A DNA stretch of 49,602 nt from an uncultured Paraglaciecola sp. (GCA_947498355.1 CANMKA010000029.1:1-49602); one strand, 5' to 3'; numbered from the stretch's first letter, positions 26,226 to 36,153 are shown. Numbers and translations are program-made. Notes: a model not told the origin generated them from the sequence alone.

Positions 26226-26786
26226 ATGATTAAAGATAACATTTTATCCTACGTAGAGTATGTACCCAGCAGTCACTGTGATGCGCGGACCGCAGATACA
26301 CACATTTCGCTACTGGTGATCCACAACATCTCTTTGCCACCTGGTCAATTTGACAACTCAAATGTCGCACTGTTTTTTACCGGGCAATTAGATCCAGCAG
26401 CCGATGCCTATTTTAAAGACATCTATAAAATGCGGGTATCTGCCCATTGTTTCATTCAGCGTAGTGGTGCCATCACCCAATTTGTACCCTTTGACAAAAG
26501 AGCATGGCATGCTGGTGTATCGAGCTTTCAGGGCCAAACAAAATGCAACGACTACTCTATCGGCATTGAAATGGAAGGCACCGATAGCCTGCCCTACACA
26601 GAACAGCAGTATACATCCCTACAACGCGTTACTCGGGACTTAATGCAACATTATCCAGCCATCACACTTGGCCGTATAGTTGGGCACAATGACATTGCAC
26701 CGGGTCGAAAAACCGATCCTGGGGTGGCATTCGATTGGGCCAAATATCGGCAGAAGATTAGGGCGTGTTCTGGACCTTTAGAATAA
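26226..26786 (+). CDS. ampD: 1,6-anhydro-N-acetylmuramyl-L-alanine amidase AmpD
   Basis: The protein has 186 residues with no signal peptide, as expected for the cytosolic amidase_2 enzyme. Zinc ligands are His33 (LLVIHNISLPPG), His154 (IVGHNDIAPGRKTDPG) and Asp164, and Glu115 sits in IGIEMEG. It removes the peptide from anhydro-muropeptides in murein recycling; in bacteria with AmpR/AmpC its loss derepresses beta-lactamase. No ampR or ampC lies in the window. It is followed after 100 bp by ampE. Confidence 0.97.
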   Translation: MIKDNILSYVEYVPSSHCDARTADTHISLLVIHNISLPPGQFDNSNVALFFTGQLDPAADAYFKDIYKMRVSAHCFIQRSGAITQFVPFDKRAWHAGVSSFQGQTKCNDYSIGIEMEGTDSLPYTEQQYTSLQRVTRDLMQHYPAITLGRIVGHNDIAPGRKTDPGVAFDWAKYRQKIRACSGPLE

Positions 26787-26886
26787 TTTGAGCCTAATTT
26801 GCATTTAAAAACAGTGAATTTACCGATACCATCCCTTCTTGTAACTTAGGTTTCCAGAATAGCTGGCCCACAAAAAGAGACACACT

Positions 26887-27708
26887 ATGATTTTAATGAG
26901 CCTATTGATTGTGCTGCTAATTGAACGTATCACAACCAAATCCAAGGTTTGGCAAGCAGAGTTCTATAGCACTTGGTATATCAACACAGTCCAGTCAATC
27001 CATTTACCGAGTAAATTGCCAGCCTCTTGGTCGCTGCCATTAACGGTAATTTTACCCTCTTTACTGGTTTACTGGGCCATAGACAATCTAAACAGCGGAA
27101 TCATTGAGCTCATAGTAAGCACCTTAGTACTCATGGTGTGCATTGGCTGCCCTAAAATACGCGAAGCGTACAAGTGCTATTTACACGCTGCAAAAAAAGG
27201 CGATAGTCAGGCCTGCGATAGTTTTCGTGAACAGATAGATATGCAACAACCAGATATCACCTTTGGCCAGCAACTTATTTGGCAAAATTACCGGCATTAT
27301 GCCGCAGTTATTCTTTGGTTTGCTGCGTTGGGCCCAGCAGGGGCCATTTTTTATGTACTCACCCGAGATCTTGTAGAGTACTACCAACAACACGACCTAA
27401 GTGGCGCCAAGCAAGGCCGCTTTATGTTGGGCCTACTCGACTGGATCCCCGTCAGAATTACCGCGTTTGGCTTTTTAGTCATTGGACACTTTTCTAGAGC
27501 CTTATCCACTTGGCTAGGATATTTACCTGATCCCTCTACTCAAGCAAAAACCCTATTGTTAAAAGTGGCGAAAAAGGCCGAAGAAATTGAACCCAAAGAA
27601 GAATATTGCACCGAAGAGCCTTGCACATTAGTCCGAATGGCTAAACGTAATATTATGTTTTTATTGGTGCTGATTGCCGCCACAACACTAATGGGGGTTA
27701 CTCATTAG
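26887..27708 (+). CDS. ampE: Inner-membrane signalling modulator AmpE
   Basis: The protein has 273 residues, close to the usual length. Hydrophobic helices lie at the N-terminus, about 47-63, 68-90, 135-160, 185-205 and at the C-terminus. Conserved features include LLIERI at the start and the FREQIDMQQ segment, then FAALGPAGAIFYVLTRDL and the LDWIPVRITAFGFLVIG block. It belongs to the cobalamin-biosynthesis CobD/CbiB-related membrane family and is the conserved partner of AmpD. Its molecular role is unresolved. pdhR follows about 340 bp downstream. Confidence 0.93.
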   Translation: MILMSLLIVLLIERITTKSKVWQAEFYSTWYINTVQSIHLPSKLPASWSLPLTVILPSLLVYWAIDNLNSGIIELIVSTLVLMVCIGCPKIREAYKCYLHAAKKGDSQACDSFREQIDMQQPDITFGQQLIWQNYRHYAAVILWFAALGPAGAIFYVLTRDLVEYYQQHDLSGAKQGRFMLGLLDWIPVRITAFGFLVIGHFSRALSTWLGYLPDPSTQAKTLLLKVAKKAEEIEPKEEYCTEEPCTLVRMAKRNIMFLLVLIAATTLMGVTH

Positions 27709-27866
27709 GGTTGGCTTAAGGTAAGTTTTATCTCGGCCCATGGACAATAAAGCAGCTAAAATACGTTTACTACGAATAGAATTTTTACTCACTTTAGTTA
27801 AGCGCTTATTTTGCCCCATTTGATACCGCTACGGAAAAACAAGCTAACTAAACCCTAAATTTCGGT

Positions 27867-27881
27867 TATGGTCTGACCATA
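27867..27881 (+). promoter_or_regulatory. PdhR-type operator upstream of pdhR-aceEF
   Basis: TATGGTCTGACCATA is a 15 bp dyad with the TGGT-N3-ACCA core of PdhR/GntR-FadR-type sites, 163 bp before the pdhR start. It fits autorepression relieved by pyruvate. The rest of this interval (27709-28044) is AT-rich and shows no other gene. Confidence 0.72.
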
Positions 27882-28044
27882 TTTTTATTTTAGCTATCTT
27901 GCTGTTTATTCAATCATTATTGCCACTTTCTGGTTTTTTTATTGCAATTTTGTGAATATTTATATTTACCCTCAGCCAATACTCTACTATCCTATTGCGC
28001 TCAATGGTCTTACCAATTTACCAAGTATTTTTTAGCTTGAGATA

Positions 28045-28812
28045 ATGGAATCGTTAATGCGCAGAGTGCAAACCCGAAAAATATCTGACGACATCATGGA
28101 GCAATTGCAAGCCATGATGCTGGACGGTAGTCTCGAAGCAGGGCAAAAACTAGCTCCTGAGCGCGCATTAGCAGAACAATTCGAAGTATCCAGACCTTCA
28201 GTAAGAGAAGCCATACAAAAACTAGAAGCAAAAGGCCTAGTCATCAGAAAACAAGGTGGCGGTACCTTTGTGTCTGAAAACACATTCGGCGAATTGTCCG
28301 ATCCTCTGTTTGACCTGATGGCCAAAAATCCCAACAGCCAATTTGAATTATTAGAATTCCGCTTAGGTATTGAGGGTATGGCAGCCTATTATGCAGCCAT
28401 GCGTGGCACCCCAGCAGACCTAAAAATTATTCAAAACAAATATGATGCAATAGGCTTAGCCCAAATAGAAAACGATTATCGACTCGAAGCCGAAGCCTTA
28501 TATGACTTTTTAAAAGCCATTTGCATAGGGTCTCGCAATGCAGTGATTTTGCATTTGATTAAAAGTATGGCGAGCATTATTACCGTCAACTTAGAACAAA
28601 ATATTACGGCTATGGCTAAAAATCCGGGCATGTTTGAAAAAATGCGTGTGTACCATAGCAAGTTGTTAGCTGCCATATTGGCTGGCAAGCCACAAAAAGC
28701 GTGGAGTGAAAGTCACAACCACCTAACCTTTATTGAAAAAGAATTGATGCTGCAAACCCAAGAGCAAACATCTATGTTGCGCTCGTTTGGTGGTTTGCAG
28801 CGACATACGTAA
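28045..28812 (+). CDS. pdhR: Pyruvate dehydrogenase complex repressor PdhR (GntR family)
   Basis: The protein has 255 residues. The N-terminal winged helix (about 8-75) shows LAPERALAEQFEVSRPSVREAIQKLEAKGLV, the GntR signature. The C-terminal FCD domain (about 90-235) binds the effector, pyruvate in the enteric homologue. It heads the aceE-aceF-lpd cluster on the same strand, 99 bp before aceE, and a PdhR-type dyad lies upstream. The internal Met5 is an alternative start. Confidence 0.95.
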   Translation: MESLMRRVQTRKISDDIMEQLQAMMLDGSLEAGQKLAPERALAEQFEVSRPSVREAIQKLEAKGLVIRKQGGGTFVSENTFGELSDPLFDLMAKNPNSQFELLEFRLGIEGMAAYYAAMRGTPADLKIIQNKYDAIGLAQIENDYRLEAEALYDFLKAICIGSRNAVILHLIKSMASIITVNLEQNITAMAKNPGMFEKMRVYHSKLLAAILAGKPQKAWSESHNHLTFIEKELMLQTQEQTSMLRSFGGLQRHT

Positions 28813-28911
28813 GCATTTATCGCATACGCAGTAGTGAGAACCACGACAATGAAACCCTGAGTTAAATTGTCATTATTTATTCAATACAACATTGGAGACT
28901 AAATAAATATT

Positions 28912-31587
28912 ATGTCTGAGCTCCCTAACATCGATTTGGATTCAGCCGAAACGCAAGAATGGCTAGAATCTTTGGACGCAGTACTGGAAAACGAAGGTCC
29001 AGAACGTGCGCATTTCCTACTTGAGAAGTTAATAGATCAAGCTCGTCGCAGTGGTACTCACTTACCATTTGATGCGAAGACCGCTTATGTTAATACCATT
29101 CCACCGTCACAAGAGCCGAAAATGCCAGGTGACCAAACAATAGAAGCGCGTATCCGTGCGGCTATTCGTTGGAATGCTCTAATGATCGTATTACGTGCCT
29201 CTAAAAAAGACTTAGAACTAGGTGGTCACATTGGTAGCTTCGCATCATCGGCAATGCTTTATGATGTAGGCTTTAACCACTTCTTTAAGGCTCCTAGTGC
29301 AGAAAATGGCGGAGATTTCATTTTCTCTCAAGGCCATATTTCTCCGGGTATTTATGCCCGTTCATTTGTTGAAGGTAACTTAACTGAAGATCAGCTAAAT
29401 AATTTCCGTCAAGAGTGTGATGGCAACGGCCTTTCGTCTTACCCTCACCCTCATTTAATGAAAGACTACTGGCAGTTCCCAACTGTATCTATGGGCTTAG
29501 GTCCATTACAGGCTATTTATACTGCACGTTTCTTAAAGTATTTAACTGACCGTGGAATTAAAGATTGTTCTGACCAACGCGTATATTGCTATATGGGTGA
29601 TGGCGAGTGTGACGAGCCAGAATCATTGGGTGCAATTGGTCTAGCAACACGCGAAGGCCTAGACAACCTAACATTTGTAATCAACTGTAACTTACAACGC
29701 TTAGATGGCCCGGTACGTGGTAACGGTAAAATCATCCAAGAACTTGAAGGTACATTCCGCGGCGCTGGCTGGGAAGTGGTTAAAGTTATTTGGGGTAGCT
29801 ACTGGGATGCACTAATTGCCCGCGATAAGTCAGGTAAATTATTGCAACTTATGAGCGAAACAGTCGACGGTGAATACCAAAACTGTAAAGCCAAAGGTGG
29901 CAAGTACACCCGCGAAAACTTCTTTAACAAATACCCAGAGACAGCAGCCTTGGTTGCTAACATGTCTGATGAAGACATCTACCGCTTAAACCGTGGTGGA
30001 CACGATCCAGTTAAAGTATTTGCTGCATATCAAAAAGCCATGGACACTAAAGGTCGCCCTACTGTTATCTTAGCTAAAACCGTAAAAGGGTTTGGTTTGG
30101 GTGCATCTGGCGAAGCCTTGAACATTGCTCACAACGTTAAGAAAATGGACGTTGATTCAATTAAGCAATTCCGTGATCGTTTCAACATTCCTGTTGCTGA
30201 CGAAAACATCGCTGACTTACCTTACTTCAAGTTTGACGAAGACAGCGTTGAATACAAGTACATGAAAGAACGTCGTGAAGCATTAGGTGGTTTCTTACCA
30301 CAACGTCGGGAACAAGCTGAAGAGCAGTTACAAATACCAGAGTTGTCGGTATTTGACGCTATCTTAAAAGGCTCTGGCGAGCGTGAAGTGTCATCTACCA
30401 TGACCTTTGTACGTGTGCTTAACGCATTATTAAAAGACAAAAAAATCGGTAAGCGCATTGTTCCGATTATTCCTGACGAAGCCCGTACCTTTGGTATGGA
30501 AGGCCTATTCCGTCAAGTAGGTATCTACGCTAGCGAAGGTCAAAAATATGTACCTCAAGATGCCGACCAAGTAGCTTACTATCGCGAAGACAAAAAAGGT
30601 CAAGTACTTCAAGAAGGGATCAATGAGCTAGGCGCGATGGCCTCTTGGGTTGCCTCTGGTACGTCTTACTCAACCTGTAACGCAACCACTATTCCGTTCT
30701 ACATCTACTACTCTATGTTTGGTTTCCAACGTGTAGGCGATTTAGCATGGGCAGCTGGCGATAGCCAAGCTCGTGGTTTCTTATTGGGTGCGACTGCTGG
30801 TCGAACGACACTTAACGGTGAAGGTCTACAGCACCAAGACGGACATTCTCATGTTCAAGCTAACTTAATTCCTAACTGCGTAACATACGATCCAACCTAT
30901 GGATACGAAGTAGCCGTTATCGTACAAGACGGTTTACGTCGCATGTACGGTGAGAACGAGAACGTGTTCTACTACCTCACCCTAATGAACGAAAACTATC
31001 AGCACCCTGCAATGCCAGAAGGTGATGATATTGCTGAGCAAATCATTAAAGGTATTTACAAGCTAGAGCGCGTAGAAACCAAAAAAGCGGTTGCCAATGT
31101 ACAATTAATGGGCTCAGGTACTATCTTAAACGAAGTACGCAAAGCTGCACAAATTCTAAGCGAAGATTACAATGTGTCGTCTGATGTGTACTCAGTTACG
31201 TCATACAACGAATTGGCTCGCGAAGGTCAAGAAGTGATCCGCTGGAATATGCTCAACCCAGAAGCAGAGTCTAAGCAAGCTTACATTAGCCAAGTGATCA
31301 CGAAAGACGCAGGCCCTGCAATCTCGGCCACCGACTACGTTAAAAACTATTCAGATCAAGTACGTGCCTTTATCGACACAGACTACCGCTGTTTAGGTAC
31401 AGACGGGTTTGGGCGCAGTGATAGCCGTGCGAACTTGCGTACCCATTTTGAAGTAAATGCTTCTTATGTGGTGGTTGCTTCTCTTTATGAGCTAGCAAAC
31501 CGTGGTGAAATTGAGAAGAGTGTTGTAACCGAAGCAATTAAACGCTTTAACATCAATACAGATAAACTTAATCCACTTTACGCGTAA
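28912..31587 (+). CDS. aceE: Pyruvate dehydrogenase E1 component, homodimeric type
   Basis: The protein has 891 residues, normal for homodimeric AceE. Thiamine diphosphate binding is shown by GDGECDEPES with NCNLQRLDGPVRGN further on. Other blocks are FSQGHISPGIYARSF and PFYIYYSMFGFQRVGD, with the active-site loop region GRTTLNGEGLQHQDGHSH. It decarboxylates pyruvate and acetylates the lipoyl groups of AceF. The GGAG ribosome-binding sequence is 14 bases before ATG, slightly far. aceF follows after 26 bp. Confidence 0.98.
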   Translation: MSELPNIDLDSAETQEWLESLDAVLENEGPERAHFLLEKLIDQARRSGTHLPFDAKTAYVNTIPPSQEPKMPGDQTIEARIRAAIRWNALMIVLRASKKDLELGGHIGSFASSAMLYDVGFNHFFKAPSAENGGDFIFSQGHISPGIYARSFVEGNLTEDQLNNFRQECDGNGLSSYPHPHLMKDYWQFPTVSMGLGPLQAIYTARFLKYLTDRGIKDCSDQRVYCYMGDGECDEPESLGAIGLATREGLDNLTFVINCNLQRLDGPVRGNGKIIQELEGTFRGAGWEVVKVIWGSYWDALIARDKSGKLLQLMSETVDGEYQNCKAKGGKYTRENFFNKYPETAALVANMSDEDIYRLNRGGHDPVKVFAAYQKAMDTKGRPTVILAKTVKGFGLGASGEALNIAHNVKKMDVDSIKQFRDRFNIPVADENIADLPYFKFDEDSVEYKYMKERREALGGFLPQRREQAEEQLQIPELSVFDAILKGSGEREVSSTMTFVRVLNALLKDKKIGKRIVPIIPDEARTFGMEGLFRQVGIYASEGQKYVPQDADQVAYYREDKKGQVLQEGINELGAMASWVASGTSYSTCNATTIPFYIYYSMFGFQRVGDLAWAAGDSQARGFLLGATAGRTTLNGEGLQHQDGHSHVQANLIPNCVTYDPTYGYEVAVIVQDGLRRMYGENENVFYYLTLMNENYQHPAMPEGDDIAEQIIKGIYKLERVETKKAVANVQLMGSGTILNEVRKAAQILSEDYNVSSDVYSVTSYNELAREGQEVIRWNMLNPEAESKQAYISQVITKDAGPAISATDYVKNYSDQVRAFIDTDYRCLGTDGFGRSDSRANLRTHFEVNASYVVVASLYELANRGEIEKSVVTEAIKRFNINTDKLNPLYA

Positions 31588-31613
31588 TAGTGGCTAGATA
31601 AGGAATCGTATAT

Positions 31614-33557
31614 ATGTCTGATATTCAAAAAATTCTAGTCCCCGATGTGGGTGGCGAAGAAGTTGAAGTCATTGAAATTTGTGTTGCCGTAGGCGACACA
31701 CTCGAGGCTGACGAAGGGATCGTCACAGTCGAAACCGACAAAGCCTCTATGGATATTCCTGCTCCGTTTGCTGGGGAGCTTGCCAGCTTATCGGTGGCAG
31801 TAGGCGATAAAATCAAAGAAGGCGACGTGATTGGCGAAATTAAAGCCCAAGGCGCTGCCCCAGCTGAAGAAGCCCCTGCATCAGCAGAGCCTGAACCAAC
31901 TCCAACAGCACCCGCCGCCGAAGCACCTGCAGCAGCGCCAGTAGCCAGTAGCGCCAGTGAGTTAATCGAAGTCGCCGTGCCTGACATTGGTGAAGACGGC
32001 GAAGTTGACGTGATTGACGTATTGGTTGCCGTGGGTGATGTTATCGAACAAGAAGACGGCCTCATTACCCTTGAGACTGACAAAGCCACTATGGATGTAC
32101 CGTCAACGCATGCAGGTACAGTCAAAGAAGTATATATCGCCAGCGGTGACAAAGTTAAACAAGGCACCTTAGTCATTAAATTAGAAACTGCAGGCAGCGA
32201 CGACGCCCCTGCTGCTACTGAAGCACCAGCAGCACCCGCAGCAAGCGCTGCGCCGGCTGCAAGCGAAGTAGTAGAAGTTGCAGTACCTGACATTGGTGAA
32301 GACGGTGAGGTTGACGTTATCGATGTATTAGTTGCCGTAGGTGACAGCATTGAAAAGGAAGACGGCCTAATTACCCTTGAAACCGACAAAGCCACTATGG
32401 ATGTACCTTCAACACATGCTGGTACAGTCAAAGAAGTCTTTATTGCCACGGGTGATAAGGTTAAACAAGGCTCTGTGGTTATCAAACTTGAAACTTCGGC
32501 CGGTACTGCACCAGCAGCATCTGCCGCGGAAAAACCCGCAGCGCCTGCTAAGCCAGCTGCTGCTCCGGCTGCACCTACACCTGCACCTAAAGCACCACCT
32601 GTTGCTGCTGCTCCAAGTGACTTTAAAGCCTCTGGACCAGTTTACACTTCGCCAGCTATTCGCCGTCTTGGTCGCGAATTTGGTGTTGATTTAAGCTTGG
32701 TTAAAGGAACAGGCCGCAAAGGCCGAATCCTAAAAGAAGATGTTCAAGCTTATGTGAAAGCAGCACTTGCAGCGCCTAAAGCCGCGGCAGGTGGAACAGT
32801 ACCTGAGAACGTATTAGAAATTACGCCAATTAAACAAATTGATCACAGCAAGTTTGGTGAAATCGAAGTCCAAGAACTTTCGCGTATCACGAAAGTATCG
32901 GGCCCGTTTTTAGCTAGCAACTGGGCAACGATTCCTCATGTGACCCAATTTGACGAAGCCGATATCACAGACGTAGAAGCGTTCCGTAAAGAGCAAAACG
33001 CATATCACGCTAAGATCAAGTCTGGCTTAAAAATCACACCACTTGTGTTTGTAATGAAAGCAGTGGCGCGTGCGCTGGAAAAATTCCCTAATATGAACTC
33101 TTCGTTATCAGAAGATGGCGGCAGTCTCATTCTTAGAAAGTACATCAACCTTGGTATTGCCGTTGCAACGCCTGGTGGTTTGGTTGTACCTGTGATTAAA
33201 GATGTAAACAAGAAAGGCATTGAAGAGCTTTCTAAAGAACTCATTGTTATTTCTGGTAAAGCCCGCGAAGGTAAGTTGAAAGCTGCTGATATGCAGGGCG
33301 GTACGTTTAACATATCTAGCTTAGGTGGTATTGGCGGTACAGCGTTTACGCCTATCGTTACCTACCCTAACGTGGGTATCTTAGGTGTATCTAAATCAGA
33401 TATGAAACCTAAATGGAATGGTAAAGAGTTCGAGCCACGCTTGATGGTACCGTTAAGCTTATCTTACGACCATAGAGTCATAGACGGTGCAGAAGGCGCA
33501 GCATTCTCTACCGAAGTCGCGGCTAACTTAACCGATTTACGTCGGTTAGTGCTGTAA
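31614..33557 (+). CDS. aceF: Pyruvate dehydrogenase E2, dihydrolipoamide acetyltransferase with three lipoyl domains
   Basis: The protein has 647 residues. Three lipoyl domains carry target lysines at 43 ([10 protein letters not shown]), 157 and 259 ([10 protein letters not shown]). Long Ala/Pro-rich linkers follow each one. A peripheral subunit-binding domain (about 348-388, [15 protein letters not shown]) and a catalytic domain (about 415-647) ending in [16 protein letters not shown] with the active-site His complete it. Lipoyl domains 2 and 3 are nearly identical over about 75 residues, much closer to each other than to domain 1, which points to recent duplication or gene conversion. The complex makes acetyl-CoA. 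Confidence 0.98.
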   Translation: MSDIQKILVPDVGGEEVEVIEICVAVGDTLEADEGIVTVETDKASMDIPAPFAGELASLSVAVGDKIKEGDVIGEIKAQGAAPAEEAPASAEPEPTPTAPAAEAPAAAPVASSASELIEVAVPDIGEDGEVDVIDVLVAVGDVIEQEDGLITLETDKATMDVPSTHAGTVKEVYIASGDKVKQGTLVIKLETAGSDDAPAATEAPAAPAASAAPAASEVVEVAVPDIGEDGEVDVIDVLVAVGDSIEKEDGLITLETDKATMDVPSTHAGTVKEVFIATGDKVKQGSVVIKLETSAGTAPAASAAEKPAAPAKPAAAPAAPTPAPKAPPVAAAPSDFKASGPVYTSPAIRRLGREFGVDLSLVKGTGRKGRILKEDVQAYVKAALAAPKAAAGGTVPENVLEITPIKQIDHSKFGEIEVQELSRITKVSGPFLASNWATIPHVTQFDEADITDVEAFRKEQNAYHAKIKSGLKITPLVFVMKAVARALEKFPNMNSSLSEDGGSLILRKYINLGIAVATPGGLVVPVIKDVNKKGIEELSKELIVISGKAREGKLKAADMQGGTFNISSLGGIGGTAFTPIVTYPNVGILGVSKSDMKPKWNGKEFEPRLMVPLSLSYDHRVIDGAEGAAFSTEVAANLTDLRRLVL

Positions 33558-33565
33558 ATATAGAA

Positions 33566-33589
33566 TGAACCGACGTTAATGTCGGTTCA
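33566..33589 (+). terminator. Hairpin between aceF and lpd, possible attenuator
   Basis: TGAACCGAC (33566-33574) pairs with GTCGGTTCA (33581-33589). Only a weak T-rich tail follows. It may reduce read-through or stabilise the aceEF mRNA end. Confidence 0.5.
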
Positions 33590-33674
33590 TTAAAATTGAA
33601 TTTAATCGCAGTAGTAGACGAGATAATCGTTAAAGAATTCACTACTGACACCAATAGCAGATATTGAGGTTCAC

Positions 33675-35102
33675 ATGAGCGAAATTAACACTCAAGTAGT
33701 AGTAATAGGTGCAGGCCCAGGTGGCTATTCAGCCGCTTTCCGTGCAGCAGATTTAGGGTTAGACGTAGTATTAGTAGAAAGCCGCGAAACTCTAGGTGGC
33801 GTATGCTTAAACGTAGGTTGCATCCCATCTAAAGCATTATTACACGTTGCCAAAGTTATCGACGACGCAGCCGAAATGGCGTCCCACGGGGTAACTTTTG
33901 GTAAGCCAGAAATCGACCTAGATAAAATTCGTGGTTGGAAAGAAAGCGTAATTGGCCAGCTTACTGGTGGCCTAGGTGGTATGTCTAAAGCACGTAAAGT
34001 CACTACGGTTTACGGTTTTGGTAAATTTACATCTGACAAGTCGATCCTTGTAGCGGGTAACGATGGCAAAGAAACTACGATTAACTTCGAAAACGCCATT
34101 ATTGCTGCGGGTTCATCAGTTATCGACCTTCCCTTCATCCCTAACGACGACCCAAGAGTCATCGACTCTACTGGCGCCTTAGAACTTAAAGATGTTCCAG
34201 AAGAGATGCTAGTACTAGGCGGCGGTATCATAGGCCTAGAAATGGGCACAGTTTATAATGCCCTAGGCTCTAACGTATCGGTTGTAGAATTTGCCGACCA
34301 GTTAGTTCCTGCTGCCGACGCTGACATGGTTAAAATTTACACCAATTACAACAAGAAAAAATTCAACATCATGTTGTCAACCAAGGTTGTCGCGGTAGAT
34401 GCTAAAGACGATGGCTTATACGTTACCTTCGAAGGCAAAAATGCGCCAGCGGAGCAAGTACGCTACGACAAGATCTTAGTTGCAGTAGGCCGTAAGCCAA
34501 ATGGTAAGCTAATCGATGCTGAAAAAGCGGGTGTTAACGTTGATGAGCGTGGCTTTATCAATGTAAGCAACGAACTACGTACTAACGTCAGCAACATCTT
34601 TGCTATTGGTGATGTAGTAGGTCAGCCTATGCTTGCTCACAAAGCAGTACACGAAGCTCACGTTGCCGCAGAAGTCATTTCTGGCCTGAAGCACGTTTTC
34701 GAACCTCGTTGCATTCCTTCAATCGCCTATACCGACCCAGAAATTGCTTGGGTAGGGGTGACTGAACGCGAAGCAAAAGAAAAAGGTATGAACATCGAAG
34801 TAGCCAACTTCCCTTGGGCTGCATCTGGACGCGCAATCGCTTCAGCACGTACCGAAGGTAAAACTAAGATGATCTTCGACAAAGACACAGGCCGTGTATT
34901 AGGTGGTGCAATTGTTGGCATCAATGCCGGTGAAATGCTTGGCGAAGTCTGCCTAGCGGTTGAAATGGGCGCAGACGCAGAAGACGTAGGTCTGACGATT
35001 CACGCTCACCCAACATTGAACGAGTCTATTGGCCTAGCCGCCGAGATCTTCGAAGGCTCTATTACTGATTTACCCAACGCGAAAGCGAAAAAGAAGAAGT
35101 AA
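33675..35102 (+). CDS. lpdA: Dihydrolipoamide dehydrogenase (E3)
   Basis: The protein has 475 residues. The FAD-binding motif VIGAGPGGYSAAFRAADLG lies at 11-29, and the redox-active disulfide is GGVCLNVGCIPSK (Cys44/Cys49). The NAD-binding motif is VLGGGIIGLEMG, and the catalytic His lies in HAHPTLNES near the C-terminus. It reoxidises lipoyl groups of the pyruvate and 2-oxoglutarate dehydrogenase complexes. It is 117 bp from aceF with a hairpin between, so it may also have its own promoter. A strong terminator follows. Confidence 0.98.
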   Translation: MSEINTQVVVIGAGPGGYSAAFRAADLGLDVVLVESRETLGGVCLNVGCIPSKALLHVAKVIDDAAEMASHGVTFGKPEIDLDKIRGWKESVIGQLTGGLGGMSKARKVTTVYGFGKFTSDKSILVAGNDGKETTINFENAIIAAGSSVIDLPFIPNDDPRVIDSTGALELKDVPEEMLVLGGGIIGLEMGTVYNALGSNVSVVEFADQLVPAADADMVKIYTNYNKKKFNIMLSTKVVAVDAKDDGLYVTFEGKNAPAEQVRYDKILVAVGRKPNGKLIDAEKAGVNVDERGFINVSNELRTNVSNIFAIGDVVGQPMLAHKAVHEAHVAAEVISGLKHVFEPRCIPSIAYTDPEIAWVGVTEREAKEKGMNIEVANFPWAASGRAIASARTEGKTKMIFDKDTGRVLGGAIVGINAGEMLGEVCLAVEMGADAEDVGLTIHAHPTLNESIGLAAEIFEGSITDLPNAKAKKKK

Positions 35103-35123
35103 TATCCGTTAACTATTTCGATT

Positions 35124-35149
35124 AAAAAAGGACCGCAAGGTCCTTTTTT
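35124..35149 (+). terminator. Rho-independent terminator after lpdA
   Basis: AAAAAAGGACC (35124-35134), loop GCAA, GGTCCTTTTTT (35139-35149). It is a GNRA-loop hairpin with an A tract before and a T tract after, 22 bp past the stop. Confidence 0.93.
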
Positions 35150-35480
35150 GTTTTTAGCAAAGCTCCAGTCAGATAAGCGTCCGATAAACCCCGCCTAGCT
35201 ACTCAGGTTCAGCCACGCAGTATAAAATTTCCATGAAAAACTGAGGCGGGCAACTATCCCCACAACGGGAGAGTTACACAAGGTCTGTTACAGGCCCCAA
35301 TGTGACTCTGCTCCTGTTGATTTTTCACTTGTAATAACAACACGCTCGTAATCCCAGCCAGCAGCTTGTGTCAAAATAATTTACACACCTAGAAGAAAAC
35401 CTTGATAATACCATTCTAAACAACAACTTAAGTTTTGGCATATTTTTCGCTTAATTTCGATAAAAACGGAGAGTTGTAAA
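35150..35480. other. Gene-free stretch with several nested hairpins, function unknown
   Basis: No convincing ORF is seen. The sequence is unlike its AT-rich surroundings in holding GC-rich complementary blocks: CCGCCT (35192-35197) with AGGCGG (about 35244-35249), AACTATCCC (35252-35260) with GGGAGAGTT (35267-35275), and GGTCTG with CAGGCC just after. This could be a small RNA or the leader of the following gene. It matches no riboswitch consensus I know. The last 80 bp are AT-rich and carry the GGAGAG ribosome-binding site of the next gene. Confidence 0.35.
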
Positions 35481-36068
35481 ATGAAGTACTGTTTAATTCT
35501 ATTTTTGTGCCTAAGCTGTACGGCTAACGCATCACTTATTACATTGAGTGATTTTATTTCACCATCTGTCACTGACTTTGACGGTGAAACCCTAAATTCT
35601 GATATCCCGGCTCCTTTTACTGTCGATGGGCACACATTTACCAGTCAAAGTGGCGTTGTTCGTATTCTTTCACTTTCCAACTTTCTAGGGACAACAGGCA
35701 GAGTACTCACACCAGACAGCGAGCTAGACGTTCTTACGATTACATTGGCTGCCCCCGTTGCCAGAGCCGGTCTAACATTTGGTTCAACCCGTGCCCAATC
35801 AAATAGAATATCGTTTTTTAATGAAACTGAACTTCTGTTTACAGAAGTGGTTGATACTAGCTTACGCAACAGTGCATTTAGGGCTTGGAATGCAGAGACC
35901 AACGACATTACACGTATCGTAATCGAAGACTTGACCGATAATAATCAAATATTTCTTATTGACGATCTGGTTATTGATTCGGTCACTGCTGTTAACTCTC
36001 CAAATTTGGCAACATTGAGCATTTTTGCATGTGTTTTTCTTTTCATGCGAAGGTTCACAAATAAGTAA
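35481..36068 (+). CDS. Secreted protein with a PEP-CTERM-like C-terminal tail
   Basis: The predicted protein has 195 residues. The signal peptide is MKYCLILFLCLSCTANA. The middle is a beta-rich, Asp/Thr/Ser-rich domain (SLITLSDFISPSVTDFDGET and following) resembling secreted beta-sandwich proteins that carry PEP-CTERM sorting tails. The end has SPN, then a hydrophobic helix (LATLSIFACVFLFM) and a basic RRFTNK tail. This has the layout of a PEP-CTERM/exosortase sorting signal, although Pro-Glu-Pro is replaced by Ser-Pro-Asn. If so it would be processed by an exosortase and linked to exopolysaccharide or the cell surface. No exosortase gene is in the window. I do not recognise a specific function. 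Confidence 0.6.
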   Translation: MKYCLILFLCLSCTANASLITLSDFISPSVTDFDGETLNSDIPAPFTVDGHTFTSQSGVVRILSLSNFLGTTGRVLTPDSELDVLTITLAAPVARAGLTFGSTRAQSNRISFFNETELLFTEVVDTSLRNSAFRAWNAETNDITRIVIEDLTDNNQIFLIDDLVIDSVTAVNSPNLATLSIFACVFLFMRRFTNK

Positions 36069-36153
36069 TCAGAATTTGGTTTTACTGACCGAGTAAGTAA
36101 AGCACCGTATCCCCTATTCGGTGCCTTGCTCCTAGTCTTTGCATGCTCCACTT

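Noticed and set aside
31625..32485. A 286-codon minus-strand ORF opposite aceF.
   Set aside because: It is a Ser/Thr/Ala-rich shadow of the lipoyl domains and linkers; aceF is certain on the other strand.
35185..35300. Cobalamin or c-di-GMP riboswitch before the secreted-protein gene.
   Set aside because: The hairpins do not contain the conserved core sequences of either class that I know, and the downstream gene gives no support.
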